A stretch of DNA of 64,000 nucleotides. Origin: Microvirga aerophila (GTDB lineage Bacteria > Pseudomonadota > Alphaproteobacteria > Rhizobiales > Beijerinckiaceae). Both the position numbers and the translations under genes were made by a program. The notes below the pieces were generated by a model. The model ran no database searches. It saw nothing but the letters and a program-made list of their open reading frames with translations, and was not told where the DNA came from. Location of the stretch: the NCBI RefSeq assembly GCF_003332305.1, contig NZ_QOIO01000002.1:1-64000 (forward strand), given 5' to 3'. Each line of letters begins with the position of its first letter. Position 1 is the stretch's first letter. Below, one piece after another: positions 9,443 to 18,279 of this stretch.

Positions 9443-10537
9443 TTACTCGGCGCTGCCCTCGTCGAGGTCTTCCGCCGTCGGGGTCGCCTGCTCCAGGATG
9501 CGGTCGGCCAGGAGGCCGGCGTTCTGGCGGATCAGGCCTTCGATCTTGTTGGCGATCTCGGGGTTGTCGCGCAGGAACTGCTTGGAGTTCTCGCGGCCCT
9601 GGCCGAGGCGCTGGCTGTCGTAGGAGAACCAGGCGCCGGACTTCTCAACGATGCCGGCCTTGACGCCCAGATCGATGAGTTCGCCGACCTTCGAGACGCC
9701 TTCGCCGAACATGATGTCGAACTCGACCTGCTTGAAGGGCGGAGCGACCTTGTTCTTGACGACCTTCACGCGCACCGAGTTGCCGATTGGATCGTCGCGA
9801 TCCTTCAGGGTCGAGACGCGGCGGATGTCGAGGCGCACCGAAGCGTAGAACTTCAGGGCGTTGCCGCCCGTCGTGGTCTCGGGGCTGCCGTACATGACGC
9901 CGATCTTCATGCGGATCTGGTTGATGAAGACCACCATCGTGTTCGACCGGGAGATCGAACCCGTGAGCTTGCGCAGGGCCTGGCTCATGAGGCGGGCCTG
10001 AAGGCCGGGCTGAACGTCGCCCATCTCGCCATCGAGTTCGGCCTTCGGCGTCAGGGCCGCCACCGAGTCGATGACCAGCACGTCGACCGCGCCGGAGCGG
10101 ACCAGCGTGTCGGCGATTTCGAGAGCCTGCTCGCCCGTGTCGGGCTGAGAGATCAGGAGATCGTCCAGGTTGACGCCGAGCTTGCGCGCATAGATCGGAT
10201 CGAGCGCGTGCTCCGCGTCCACGAAGGCGCAGACGCCGCCCTTCTTCTGGGCCTCGGCGATCGTGTGCAGGGCCAGGGTCGTCTTACCGGACGATTCGGG
10301 CCCGTAGATCTCGATGATGCGCCCGCGCGGCAGGCCGCCGACGCCAAGAGCGATGTCCAGGCCGAGCGAACCCGTCGAGATGGTTTCGATTTCTACCGGT
10401 TGCTGGCCCTTGCCGAGCCGCATGATCGAGCCCTTGCCGAAGGCGCGTTCGATCTGAGAGAGCGCCGCGTCGAGAGCTTTCGACTTATCTTTATCCATTG
10501 ATGAGCTTTCCACCAGTCTCAGAGAAGACTGCGACAT
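9443..10537 (-). CDS. recA: recombinase RecA
   Basis: A 364-residue recombinase that forms ATP-dependent filaments on single-stranded DNA, drives strand exchange, and activates LexA self-cleavage. Visible motifs: Walker A GPESSGKT at residues 79-86, Walker B-like [10 protein letters not shown], loop L1/L2 regions ([52 protein letters not shown]), and an acidic C-terminal tail. The N-terminus [10 protein letters not shown] before MDKDK is common in this order, so 10537 is preferred, with the ATG at 10498 as alternative. An SOS box of the alphaproteobacterial type lies 88 bp upstream, and a terminator follows the gene. Confidence 0.98.
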   Translation of the reverse strand: MSQSSLRLVESSSMDKDKSKALDAALSQIERAFGKGSIMRLGKGQQPVEIETISTGSLGLDIALGVGGLPRGRIIEIYGPESSGKTTLALHTIAEAQKKGGVCAFVDAEHALDPIYARKLGVNLDDLLISQPDTGEQALEIADTLVRSGAVDVLVIDSVAALTPKAELDGEMGDVQPGLQARLMSQALRKLTGSISRSNTMVVFINQIRMKIGVMYGSPETTTGGNALKFYASVRLDIRRVSTLKDRDDPIGNSVRVKVVKNKVAPPFKQVEFDIMFGEGVSKVGELIDLGVKAGIVEKSGAWFSYDSQRLGQGRENSKQFLRDNPEIANKIEGLIRQNAGLLADRILEQATPTAEDLDEGSAE

Positions 10538-10624
10538 GACCAGTGTTCCTTATGGCACGGAGGGCTGTTGAATCTCAACGCGGTGTTGAGGAGATATATG
10601 TACCCTCTTTGTTCTCTTATGCAA

Positions 10625-10639
10625 GTTCCTTTTCCGTTC
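10625..10639 (-). promoter_or_regulatory. LexA (SOS) box of recA
   Basis: GTTC-N7-GTTC (GAAC-N7-GAAC on the coding strand), the direct-repeat LexA operator established for Alphaproteobacteria, centred about 95 bp upstream of the recA start. It supports SOS induction of recA. Confidence 0.85.
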
Positions 10640-10711
10640 TCAGGAACAATATTCACAGGCCTTGGTTAAGCCTTAGTGTCGCAGGCAAAAAAGTCTATTA
10701 TTGTCAGTATT

Positions 10712-13249
10712 TTACTGTCCGATTACCTGCTTCACAATCTCCACCAGCTGACGCAGGCTGAAGGGCTTGGGCAGGAAGTTGAACTGCTCGCCTTCGGGGA
10801 GATTTTTTCTAAAGGCATCCTCGGCATATCCGGACACGAAAATGACCTTCAGGTCGGGGTAGAGCTTGCGCAGCTCGCCCAGCAGAGTCGGCCCATCCAT
10901 CTCGGGCATGACCACATCCGAGACCACGAGATCCACGGGTGCTCCCCGCTCCTCGATGATCTGAAGCGCCTCGACCCCGGAGGCTGCCTCGAGCACCGTG
11001 TAGCCGCGGGCGGTCAGCGCCCGGGCATTGACGGCCCGCACCGGATCCTCGTCCTCCACCAGCAGGATAGTGCCCTGACCGGTCATGTCGGCGGTGGGCT
11101 TCTTGACGGCCTCGGCCTTGGCCTCCTCCGGCTTCTCCTCCTGCACATCCGGCACATGCCGCGGCAGGTAGATTCGGAAGGTCGTGCCCTGCCCGACCTT
11201 CGAATCGACATCGATGAAGCCACCCGACTGCTTGACGATGCCGAAGACCGTCGACAGGCCAAGACCGGTGCCCTTGCCCACCTCCTTGGTGGTGAAGAAG
11301 GGCTCGAAGATCTTTTCCAGCACGTCCGGCGTCATGCCAGTGCCCCGGTCGGTCACCTCGACCACCACATAGTCGGCGGGCGGCATGCCGCTGACATTCA
11401 GGCGCGCCGCCTCGGCGGCCGTGACGTTGGCGGTGCGGATCGCGAGCTTGCCGCCGTTGGGCATGGCGTCGCGGGCGTTGACCGCGAGATTGACCACCAC
11501 CTGCTCGAACTGATTCACGTCCGCCTTGACGAACCAGAGGTCGCGGCCGTGAGTGAGATCGAGCTCTACGCGTTCGCCCAGAAGACGCTTCAGAAGCATC
11601 GAGAGGTCGTAGAGCCGGTCGTTGAGGTTGAGAACCTCCGGCCGCAGGGTCTGGCGACGAGAGAACGCCAGGAGCTGACGCACCAGGCTCGCGGCCCGGT
11701 TGGCGTTCTGCTTGATCTGCATGATGTCCTGGAACGACGGGTCCGTCGGCCTGTGGTTGGCGAGCAGAAGATCGCTGTAGCCGATGATCGCCTGCAGCAC
11801 GTTGTTGAAGTCGTGGGCCACGCCGCCGGCGAGCTGCCCGACCGCGTTCATCTTCTGCGACTGGGCGAGCTGCTCCTCGACTTTGCGGAAATCCGTGGTG
11901 TCGAGGGCGTAGAGGATCGCCGTCTCACCCTCGGAGGCCGTGTCACCCACAGGCGTGACCCAAATCCGGACGGAGCCGCCATTCTCTCCCGCTGTGTGCA
12001 GCTCGAGGGGCTGGATGTCGCCTTTGTTCTCCGCCGCCGCCCTGAGAGCCGCCTCGACCTGAGCGCCCTCCCCGTCCCGGAAGGCGCCGAGGATCGATGG
12101 CCCCTCGCCGGCCTCACCGGTGCGCGGCAGGGTGCCGAACAGCTTCGTGAAGGGAGCATTGGACTGGATGATGCGGCCGGTTCGGCCCACCGTCGCGATG
12201 GCGATCGGCGTGTTGTTGAAGAAGCGGGCGAAACGCACTTCCGCGGCGCGCTGTCCTTCATCCACTTCGACGCCGGCCGAACGGTTGAGCACCAGGGTGC
12301 GCGATGCGCCCATGCGCCCGTCCTGGCCGAAGGCGATGCGGTGATAGAGGCGCACCGGCAGGAACTGGCCGTTGCGGCGGCGCAGGTCGAGGTCGAAATT
12401 CTCCGTGCGGACGCTGCCCGGTTCGCCCGAGAACGACGTCATCATGGCTACCACGTTGCGCGGCACGATGTCGGCGAGCGCCAGCCCCCCTGATCCCACC
12501 TGCGCGAGGTCGTAGTCGAGCCAGGACGCCAGGGTGGCATTCAGATAGATGATCGACCCGTTGGGGTCGATGGACAGGAAGCCCGCTGGCGCGTGGTCGA
12601 GGTAGTCGATGGCGTGCTGCAGTTCCTGGAAGACGTTTTCCTGCCGCTCCCGCTCGTGGGTCACGTCGGCGATGGTCCACAAGGTGGCCTGCCGGCTGCC
12701 GGGCCGGGCCAAGGGGCGCACGCGGACGCGGTACCAGCCGAATTCCTGCGACCCGTCCAGAGACGGCGAAAGGCGGATCTCCTCGGTGCCGGTGCGGTGC
12801 TCACGGGCCGCCTGGGCCAGACGATAGATCGCCTCGGACACTTCCGGCGCGCCCGTGAAGAGGCGCTCGACCGCCCGAACGTCGCCCGGGTTCGAGCCCG
12901 ACAAGGACAAGTAGGTCTCGTTCGCGTAGACCACGCGGCCGTCGTCCTCGATCACCACAAGGCCTTCGCCCGACGTGTCAGACATGACCTTCGTAATGTC
13001 GTTGCGCGTGGTCTGGCCGGCGAACTGGATGAAGCCGATGGCCATGGCGAAGAGGAAGAACACGCCCGCCATGGCGAAGAACGCCAGCAGCCCCAGGATC
13101 AACGGCTGCGCCTGATCGCTGCCGAGAAAACGCAGGCTCAGGATCGCACCGACCAGGACGCTGGCCAGGAGCAGAACGAACCCGATATGGCCCGGCCGGT
13201 CGGAACGGTCGATCGTCGAGCCCTTTGCCGTGTCGCCTGCGTGAGCCAT
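10712..13249 (-). CDS. cckA: cell-cycle hybrid histidine kinase CckA
   Basis: An 845-residue membrane-bound hybrid kinase. In Alphaproteobacteria CckA, through the phosphotransferase ChpT, controls phosphorylation of CtrA and CpdR and so couples replication, division and motility. Seen in order: two N-terminal membrane helices ([44 protein letters not shown]), PAS-type sensory regions (about 95-440), the HisKA phosphoacceptor His479 in GGVAHDFNN, HATPase_c ([33 protein letters not shown]), and a receiver with Asp778 in [11 protein letters not shown]. The ATG at 13249 is favoured; 13294 is possible. It is divergent from the FliO-like gene, and a consensus CtrA box lies between them. Confidence 0.93.
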   Translation of the reverse strand: MAHAGDTAKGSTIDRSDRPGHIGFVLLLASVLVGAILSLRFLGSDQAQPLILGLLAFFAMAGVFFLFAMAIGFIQFAGQTTRNDITKVMSDTSGEGLVVIEDDGRVVYANETYLSLSGSNPGDVRAVERLFTGAPEVSEAIYRLAQAAREHRTGTEEIRLSPSLDGSQEFGWYRVRVRPLARPGSRQATLWTIADVTHERERQENVFQELQHAIDYLDHAPAGFLSIDPNGSIIYLNATLASWLDYDLAQVGSGGLALADIVPRNVVAMMTSFSGEPGSVRTENFDLDLRRRNGQFLPVRLYHRIAFGQDGRMGASRTLVLNRSAGVEVDEGQRAAEVRFARFFNNTPIAIATVGRTGRIIQSNAPFTKLFGTLPRTGEAGEGPSILGAFRDGEGAQVEAALRAAAENKGDIQPLELHTAGENGGSVRIWVTPVGDTASEGETAILYALDTTDFRKVEEQLAQSQKMNAVGQLAGGVAHDFNNVLQAIIGYSDLLLANHRPTDPSFQDIMQIKQNANRAASLVRQLLAFSRRQTLRPEVLNLNDRLYDLSMLLKRLLGERVELDLTHGRDLWFVKADVNQFEQVVVNLAVNARDAMPNGGKLAIRTANVTAAEAARLNVSGMPPADYVVVEVTDRGTGMTPDVLEKIFEPFFTTKEVGKGTGLGLSTVFGIVKQSGGFIDVDSKVGQGTTFRIYLPRHVPDVQEEKPEEAKAEAVKKPTADMTGQGTILLVEDEDPVRAVNARALTARGYTVLEAASGVEALQIIEERGAPVDLVVSDVVMPEMDGPTLLGELRKLYPDLKVIFVSGYAEDAFRKNLPEGEQFNFLPKPFSLRQLVEIVKQVIGQ

Positions 13250-13644
13250 GGAACGTCGGTATCCCCAAGGAACGATGGTTATTGCCGCCAGCACAGAGCC
13301 GCAGGATTGCGCGCCGGCCGCCGGATCTTTCCGATCATGCTACGCGGAATTTATTGACTGACCTCTAAGGCGGCAGCAAGAGAAAGCACAAGAGGCGCCC
13401 TGTTATTGGCCGCCGCGGCCTTGAGCTTTGCTCAGTCTAGGCCACATTGAGTCCCGTAGAAAGTGAGCTTGAGGCTCATATTCTGCTGGTCCCTCAAAAC
13501 TATACGCTATTCTGTATCTCTTCCGCGCCGATGCGGGCCCGTTAACCATCTGTTAACCTTGCCGCTCGCTTTGATGGCCAATGTGATACAAGCAACTTTA
13601 GGAACATGGCCTGAAAAGGCCTCCACAACGCTTGAGAGTTCATC
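13250..13644. other. divergent promoter region between cckA and FliO-like gene
   Basis: A 395-bp non-coding region that must carry both divergent promoters. The only recognisable signal is the CtrA box at 13542-13556. No small gene or structured RNA was seen. Confidence 0.6.
13542..13556 (+). promoter_or_regulatory. consensus CtrA binding site
   Basis: TTAACCATCTGTTAA matches TTAA-N7-TTAA exactly, and its first half is the full TTAACCAT consensus. It lies about 90 bp upstream of the FliO-like start and about 290 bp upstream of cckA. CtrA control of flagellar genes and of its own phosphorelay is established in Caulobacter and relatives; binding here is inferred from sequence. Confidence 0.75.
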
Positions 13645-14883
13645 GTGCTAGCTCAATTTGGTATCGAAGCGTCACGGGCGGCCCAGTACGTCATTGCCTT
13701 CGCGATCATCCTCGTTCTGGTCGCATTGTTCGGCGTGGTTCTGCGCAAGCTTACGGGCGCTCGGCTCATGCTGCCGAGCCAGGATCGCGGGAGAAGCCGC
13801 CAGCCGAGACTGGGCATCGTCGACATCTACGACCTGGACCGCCAGCGCCAGCTCGTTCTCCTGCGCCGCGACAACGTCGAGCATCTCCTGCTGATCGGCG
13901 GGCTGAATGACGTCGTCATTGAAACAAACATCGTTCGCGCAGCCGGGGCCCGCATTCCGGCCCCCTCCAGCGAGCCCGGCGCAGCCGAGCGCTTCGAGCC
14001 CGTTCTCGAACAGGCGCCCCGTCCCCAGGTCGAGGGAGCGCCCCGCCCTTCGATCGAGACGCAGCTCGCCGCCCAGCTTGGAACCTTCAACAGGCGTCCG
14101 TCGGAGGAATCCGACATGGACCAGGAGCTTGCCCCCATCGCGTCCGTCAGCGCCCCGATGCCTGCCCGACCCGAGCCCATGCTCAAGCCCGACGCGGTGA
14201 CCCTGGCGGCAGCCGATCCCGCTCCCGGCATCCGGGGCCTGCGGGCGGAAGCCAAGACTCCCGCGTCCCCGGGCTTCTCGCCGGCCCCTGCGCCGGAGGT
14301 CCGCCGTCCCGAGCCGGCTCCTTCGCCGGCCGTGTACCCGATGCGCCAAGCCCAGCCTCCGGCTCCGCCGCCTCCGCCTCCGCCTCCGCCTCCCGTCGAA
14401 CCCCCGATGGCCCGTGCACCCCAGCCGGCCACACCGGATCGGCAAAGCCCCGACGCGGTGATCCTGTCCGACATGGCAAGGCAGCTGGAGGAAGCGCTGA
14501 GGCGTCCTGCGATGCCGGTCCCGCCCCCTGTTCCCCCGGCGCCCGTCAATCTTCCAGAGGGCATCGAGGACGAGGACGAGCTTCTCGAGCCGAATGCGCC
14601 GCAGGGCCACGAACATGTCCCCGTGAGCAACGCCCCCTTCCAGGACGTGCCGGAGGAAGAGCAGCCTCGACCGCCTGAGCAGCCCGTCGCCGCGGCCCCG
14701 TCCCGCCCGGTCGAGCCGGTGCGGCCGGTTCCTCCTCCGGCTCAACCCAATCCTTCGCCGGCCGAGACGCCCGCGCCGCCCAAGCCCGCTCCTAAGGCCG
14801 CCGACCCGTTTTCGGTGGATGAGATCGAGGCCGAGTTCGCCCGGCTGCTCGGCAGGCCGCTCGACGCGGGCAAAAAGGAATAA
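13645..14883 (+). CDS. FliO-like (flagellar biosynthesis) membrane protein with long proline-rich tail
   Basis: A 412-residue protein. Residues about 10-35 form one membrane helix (YVIAFAIILVLVALFGVVL). The following segment to about residue 95 (RLGIVDIYDLDRQRQLVLLRRDNVEHLLLIGGLNDVVIE) has the pattern of FliO, a small assembly factor for the flagellar export gate. The remaining 300 residues are Pro/Ala/Glu-rich, including a run of ten or more prolines, and look disordered; the last 25 residues (DEIEAEFARLLGRPL) may be a short conserved helix. The GTG start at 13645 follows GAGAG. No other flagellar gene is nearby. The upstream CtrA box fits a motility or cell-cycle role. Confidence 0.6.
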   Translation: MLAQFGIEASRAAQYVIAFAIILVLVALFGVVLRKLTGARLMLPSQDRGRSRQPRLGIVDIYDLDRQRQLVLLRRDNVEHLLLIGGLNDVVIETNIVRAAGARIPAPSSEPGAAERFEPVLEQAPRPQVEGAPRPSIETQLAAQLGTFNRRPSEESDMDQELAPIASVSAPMPARPEPMLKPDAVTLAAADPAPGIRGLRAEAKTPASPGFSPAPAPEVRRPEPAPSPAVYPMRQAQPPAPPPPPPPPPPVEPPMARAPQPATPDRQSPDAVILSDMARQLEEALRRPAMPVPPPVPPAPVNLPEGIEDEDELLEPNAPQGHEHVPVSNAPFQDVPEEEQPRPPEQPVAAAPSRPVEPVRPVPPPAQPNPSPAETPAPPKPAPKAADPFSVDEIEAEFARLLGRPLDAGKKE

Positions 14884-14972
14884 GCGCTAGGCCCAGCCGC
14901 ATCCTGCGCAGAGGCAGATCCGGTTTTCCCTAGAGTGCGCGGTTTCCGAACGGAAGCATCCTCGCAGACAAG

Positions 14973-15003
14973 AAAAAGGGCTCCGCAAGCGGAGCCCTTT
15001 TCG
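14973..15003. terminator. bidirectional terminator between FliO-like gene and dksA
   Basis: GGGCTCCGC/GCGGAGCCC stem with five A residues before and four T residues after it, so it can terminate both convergent genes. Confidence 0.85.
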
Positions 15004-15026
15004 TTGTGAAGAAGACGGGAGGTCGT

Positions 15027-15446
15027 TCAGTCGTCCCGGTAGACGCGCTCGTTGCGTTCGTGGCGCTCCTGCGCCTCCAGGGAAAGCGTCGCGATGGGAC
15101 GGGCCTCGAGGCGCTTGAGGGAGATCGGGTCTCCGGTCTCCTCGCAATAGCCGTAGGTTCCATCATCGATCCGCGCGAGGGCGGAGTCGATCTTGGCGAT
15201 GAGCTTGCGCTGGCGGTCTCGGGCGCGAAGCTCGATCGCACGGTCGGTTTCGGAGGAGGCGCGGTCGGCGAGATCGGGATGGTTCTCGTTCTCGCTCTGC
15301 AGTGTCGCCAGGGTCTCCTGGGCCTCCCTCAAGATATCGCCCTTCCACCGGATGAGCTTGCGCCTGAAATACTCCCTCTGCCGTTCGTTCATGAACGGTT
15401 CGTCTTCTGTCGGTCGGTAACCCTCATCTATTACGATGTTTGTCAT
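15027..15446 (-). CDS. dksA: RNA polymerase-binding transcription factor DksA
   Basis: A 139-residue DksA/TraR protein that binds the RNA polymerase secondary channel and, with ppGpp, adjusts transcription in the stringent response. Seen: the long coiled-coil (residues about 20-85, EREYFRRKLIRWKGDI-like to IAKIDSALARIDDGTYGYC), with Asp residues at the coiled-coil tip region (HPDLADRAS). The zinc finger keeps only one of the four usual cysteines (CEETGDPI; the later CxxC is replaced by TLSLEAQ), a form common in Alphaproteobacteria. The ATG at 15446 (MTNIVIDEG) matches relatives; longer in-frame starts do not. Confidence 0.93.
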   Translation of the reverse strand: MTNIVIDEGYRPTEDEPFMNERQREYFRRKLIRWKGDILREAQETLATLQSENENHPDLADRASSETDRAIELRARDRQRKLIAKIDSALARIDDGTYGYCEETGDPISLKRLEARPIATLSLEAQERHERNERVYRDD

Positions 15447-15689
15447 GTTGGGCCGTTCTATCCCCGATTGGACTGGCGCCCCTATATAGACAAGCGAGGC
15501 GCACGACAACGGACTTAAGCGTCAACGTTTTGTCTAAGACGTTCTCTCAGGTCCGCCCAGGAACCCCGGAAAACAAGGGAATTAGCCGCTTTCGAACGAT
15601 TTGCCGCACCCCTTAATGGGTAGCCGAAGAACGCTGGTTTCGATGAGGGAGAAGCAGGACCGCCCAGCTTGTGGCTCCGATTCTGGCGC

Positions 15690-16676
15690 TCACTCCGCCG
15701 CGGCCTCCGCCCGGCTCACGAGTTCGCCGGCTACGTCCCCGATCTTGGGCGGCTCCTCGCGGATGAACGGCAGGGGGCGGCAGACGGAAAGCGCCGCGAG
15801 ACCAAACCGGGCCGTCATCAGCCCGTTCAGCACCCCCTCACCGAGCTTTGCCGAAATGCGGGCTGCAAGCCCCAACCCTAGAACCTGCTGCATGAGGCTG
15901 TCGCCGACAGCCACGCCGCCGGTCACAGCCAGATGGTTGAAAGCCGCTTTCGCCAAGCGCAGAAACCCGAAGAAGCCGGGCCGCCCCCCATAGATCCGCG
16001 CGAGGGTCCGCAGCAGGCGAACGGCCGCGAACACCACGAAGGCCACATCCACGATGGCGCGGGGACTGACGGCCGTCACAAGGGATACCTGCTTGGCCGC
16101 CCCCGCGATGGCGCGCTTCGCCTGCGCGTCCAGGGGGGCCAGCAGCTCGCGCTCGGCAATCGCCAGGCGATCATCCGCATCGATGATCTCGTCCATGGAA
16201 GCCATCAGCCGGGCTGTGCCCTTCACGGCGCTGGCCCGCGAGCCGTAGAGGCTCAGCACCTGCGATGCGATGGCCTTGGCGGCCTTGTGATCCCTCACGG
16301 CGATCGCATCCACGGCCGCCTCGCGCAGGCGCTCGATCTTCTCCTCGCGCCAGATGCCCGTAACCTCGCGACCGATCAGCGCCAGGAATGCCACGACCGC
16401 CAGAACAGCCAGGACCAGCGCGACCCAACCGAGCCAGGGCGCGACCCTATAAAGATCGACGATCAGGTTCTCGATGGCGAGGCCGAGACCGAGGAGGAGC
16501 AGGCCCGACAGGGCCGAGACAAAGACGGCCAGCCAGGGGGCTCGGCGTCTCGTCCCCATGGGCACGACGGTGCCGTCCGCAGCCTCGATGGCGTCGAACG
16601 GCTCGTCCGTCACCACTACGGAGCCGCTTGTCGCTTCGGGATTGTCGAGCCGGAAGGCGCGGGGCTGACGGGTCAT
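15690..16676 (-). CDS. YcjF family (TIGR01620/DUF697) membrane protein
   Basis: A 328-residue membrane protein of the YcjF family. Two hydrophobic helices lie at residues about 48-70 and 78-101 (LAVFVSALSGLLLLGLGLAIENLI; LGWVALVLAVLAVVAFLALIG), followed by the DUF697 domain (AIAGAAKQVSLVTAVSPRAIVDVAFVVFAAVRLLR, KAAFNHLAVTGGVAVGDSLMQQVLG). Its role is unknown; in enterobacteria ycjX-ycjF is a stress-inducible pair. The start overlaps the stop of the upstream YcjX gene by 4 bp, so the two are translationally coupled and probably act together at the membrane. Confidence 0.88.
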   Translation of the reverse strand: MTRQPRAFRLDNPEATSGSVVVTDEPFDAIEAADGTVVPMGTRRRAPWLAVFVSALSGLLLLGLGLAIENLIVDLYRVAPWLGWVALVLAVLAVVAFLALIGREVTGIWREEKIERLREAAVDAIAVRDHKAAKAIASQVLSLYGSRASAVKGTARLMASMDEIIDADDRLAIAERELLAPLDAQAKRAIAGAAKQVSLVTAVSPRAIVDVAFVVFAAVRLLRTLARIYGGRPGFFGFLRLAKAAFNHLAVTGGVAVGDSLMQQVLGLGLAARISAKLGEGVLNGLMTARFGLAALSVCRPLPFIREEPPKIGDVAGELVSRAEAAAE

Positions 16677-18121
16677 GCGAGGCGATCCCCCAGGAGAAAC
16701 TCAAGGGCGCGGTCGAGGCGGATGTGGGGCAGTTTGGACATCCGTCCCGCCGCGTCGACGGATAATTGGGGCGGCCTGAAACGCGGGAACCTCAAGGAAC
16801 CCGGCGGCACCGCCCCATGGAAGACCGCGTCCGCCTTTTCCGGCAGCTCGCCCGGGAAGATGGCGGCCTCGGTGAGGCCATCGAAGATCTCGTCGCCCAC
16901 CTGTTCGCCGGCCTCCGGCACTCCGGCCACGGCGCGAAGGGTTTCGCGGCCCTCGCGCACGGTGGTCTCCCGCGTGGCGCGCACGGATGCGAGCGCCACC
17001 GTGCCGACCCTTGCGCCGGCGGCCTCGGTGCGGCGTGCGGCGCGATTGACGAGAAGGCGCAGGATAGCGTCGAGGCGGTCATGATCCGTATGGTGGATAT
17101 GATCGGCCTTCGTGGCCGCGAACAGCACCCGGTCGGCGCGGGGCGAGAAGAGGCGGGACAGGAACGTGTTGCGCCCGGTCCGGAAGGCCATGAGCACCTG
17201 GTCGAGCGCCTCCTCCAACTCCGCCAGGGCAACCGGACCGGCATCGATGGCGGCCAGCACGTCCACCAGCACGATCTGCCGGTCGATGCGTTGGAAATGA
17301 TCCCGGAAGAAGGGTCTCACCACATAGGTTTTGTAGGCCTCGAAGCGCCGCTCCATCAGAGCCGCAAAGCTGCCGGACGCAATGGGCTGGCCCATGGGCA
17401 GATCGAGGGGCGCGAAGGTAAGCGCAGGGGAACCGGCGAGATCGCCCGGCATCAGGAAGCGGCCTGGCGGCGTGGTGGCAACCGATTCCTCGCCCGCCCG
17501 AAGAGCCTGAAGATAGGACTTGAACGCGTCGCTGGCCTTGGCGGCCAGAACCTCGTCCGCCGGTCCGGCCGGATCGATGGTCTTCAGGAATTCGTGCCAC
17601 CCGGCCGCAATCGCGGCCCGGTCGCGCTTGCGGCTGGCCTCCACGGTCTGGCGCGACCAGTCGGCATAATCGGCATCGAGAAGCGCGAGGTCGAGCAGCC
17701 ACTCGCCCGGATAATCGACGATATCGAGGGCAAGCGACGCAGGCCCGGTCCGCCAGCCGGCTTTGCGTTCATATTCCACATCGACCCGCAACTCGCTGAT
17801 GCGGTTGGTGGATTGCGGCCAGCGGCGGTCCTCCGTCAGGGCCGTCAGGTGCTCCTCGTAGGGAAAGCGCGGGATGGTGTCGTCCGGCTGATGGGCCAGA
17901 TGCGCCCGCCGGATTCGCCCCTCTGCCGAGGCCCGGAAGGCCGGCAGGTTTGTGCCGCGGGTGAGATGGTGCACCAGAGCCGTGGTGAACACGGTTTTCC
18001 CCGAGCGGGCCAAGCCCGTAACCCCAAGCCGAAGAGACGGCTGGACGAGCTGGCCTGAAGCCTCCCAGATCGATTGCGCAGCCGACCCGGCGCGGGACGC
18101 GATATTGGTAATGACGGACAA
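16673..18121 (-). CDS. YcjX-like P-loop ATPase/GTPase (DUF463)
   Basis: A 482-residue YcjX-family NTPase. The Walker A motif GLARSGKT is at residues 36-43, within the family block QPSLRLGVTGLARSGKTVFTTALVHHLT; other family blocks are DIVDYPGEWLLDLALL (Walker B region), VLVDVLAAIDAGP and VLFAATKADHIH. The family is conserved in Proteobacteria and reported to be heat-shock induced in enterobacteria; the substrate or partner is unknown apart from its constant neighbour YcjF, which follows here with an ATGA overlap. It is the first gene of a two-gene operon. Confidence 0.9.
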   Translation of the reverse strand: MSVITNIASRAGSAAQSIWEASGQLVQPSLRLGVTGLARSGKTVFTTALVHHLTRGTNLPAFRASAEGRIRRAHLAHQPDDTIPRFPYEEHLTALTEDRRWPQSTNRISELRVDVEYERKAGWRTGPASLALDIVDYPGEWLLDLALLDADYADWSRQTVEASRKRDRAAIAAGWHEFLKTIDPAGPADEVLAAKASDAFKSYLQALRAGEESVATTPPGRFLMPGDLAGSPALTFAPLDLPMGQPIASGSFAALMERRFEAYKTYVVRPFFRDHFQRIDRQIVLVDVLAAIDAGPVALAELEEALDQVLMAFRTGRNTFLSRLFSPRADRVLFAATKADHIHHTDHDRLDAILRLLVNRAARRTEAAGARVGTVALASVRATRETTVREGRETLRAVAGVPEAGEQVGDEIFDGLTEAAIFPGELPEKADAVFHGAVPPGSLRFPRFRPPQLSVDAAGRMSKLPHIRLDRALEFLLGDRLA

Positions 18122-18279
18122 GGACGATCCCGAGCTTTGCTTTAGGTCCGTTTCAAGATGGGTCCCGCGGGCCCGATTGCAAAGCAGGCGCGCGCTTTTT
18201 CACCTCGGGCAATGGTGAGAGCCTGATGTTTCCTAAGGAGATTGAACGTTGATGAGCGATCCAAGGCTGAGATCAATTT

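Noticed and set aside
10676-12493. 605-codon open frame opposite cckA
   Set aside because: Antisense to a full-length hybrid kinase; no motif, and His/Arg/Gly-rich composition typical of shadow frames.
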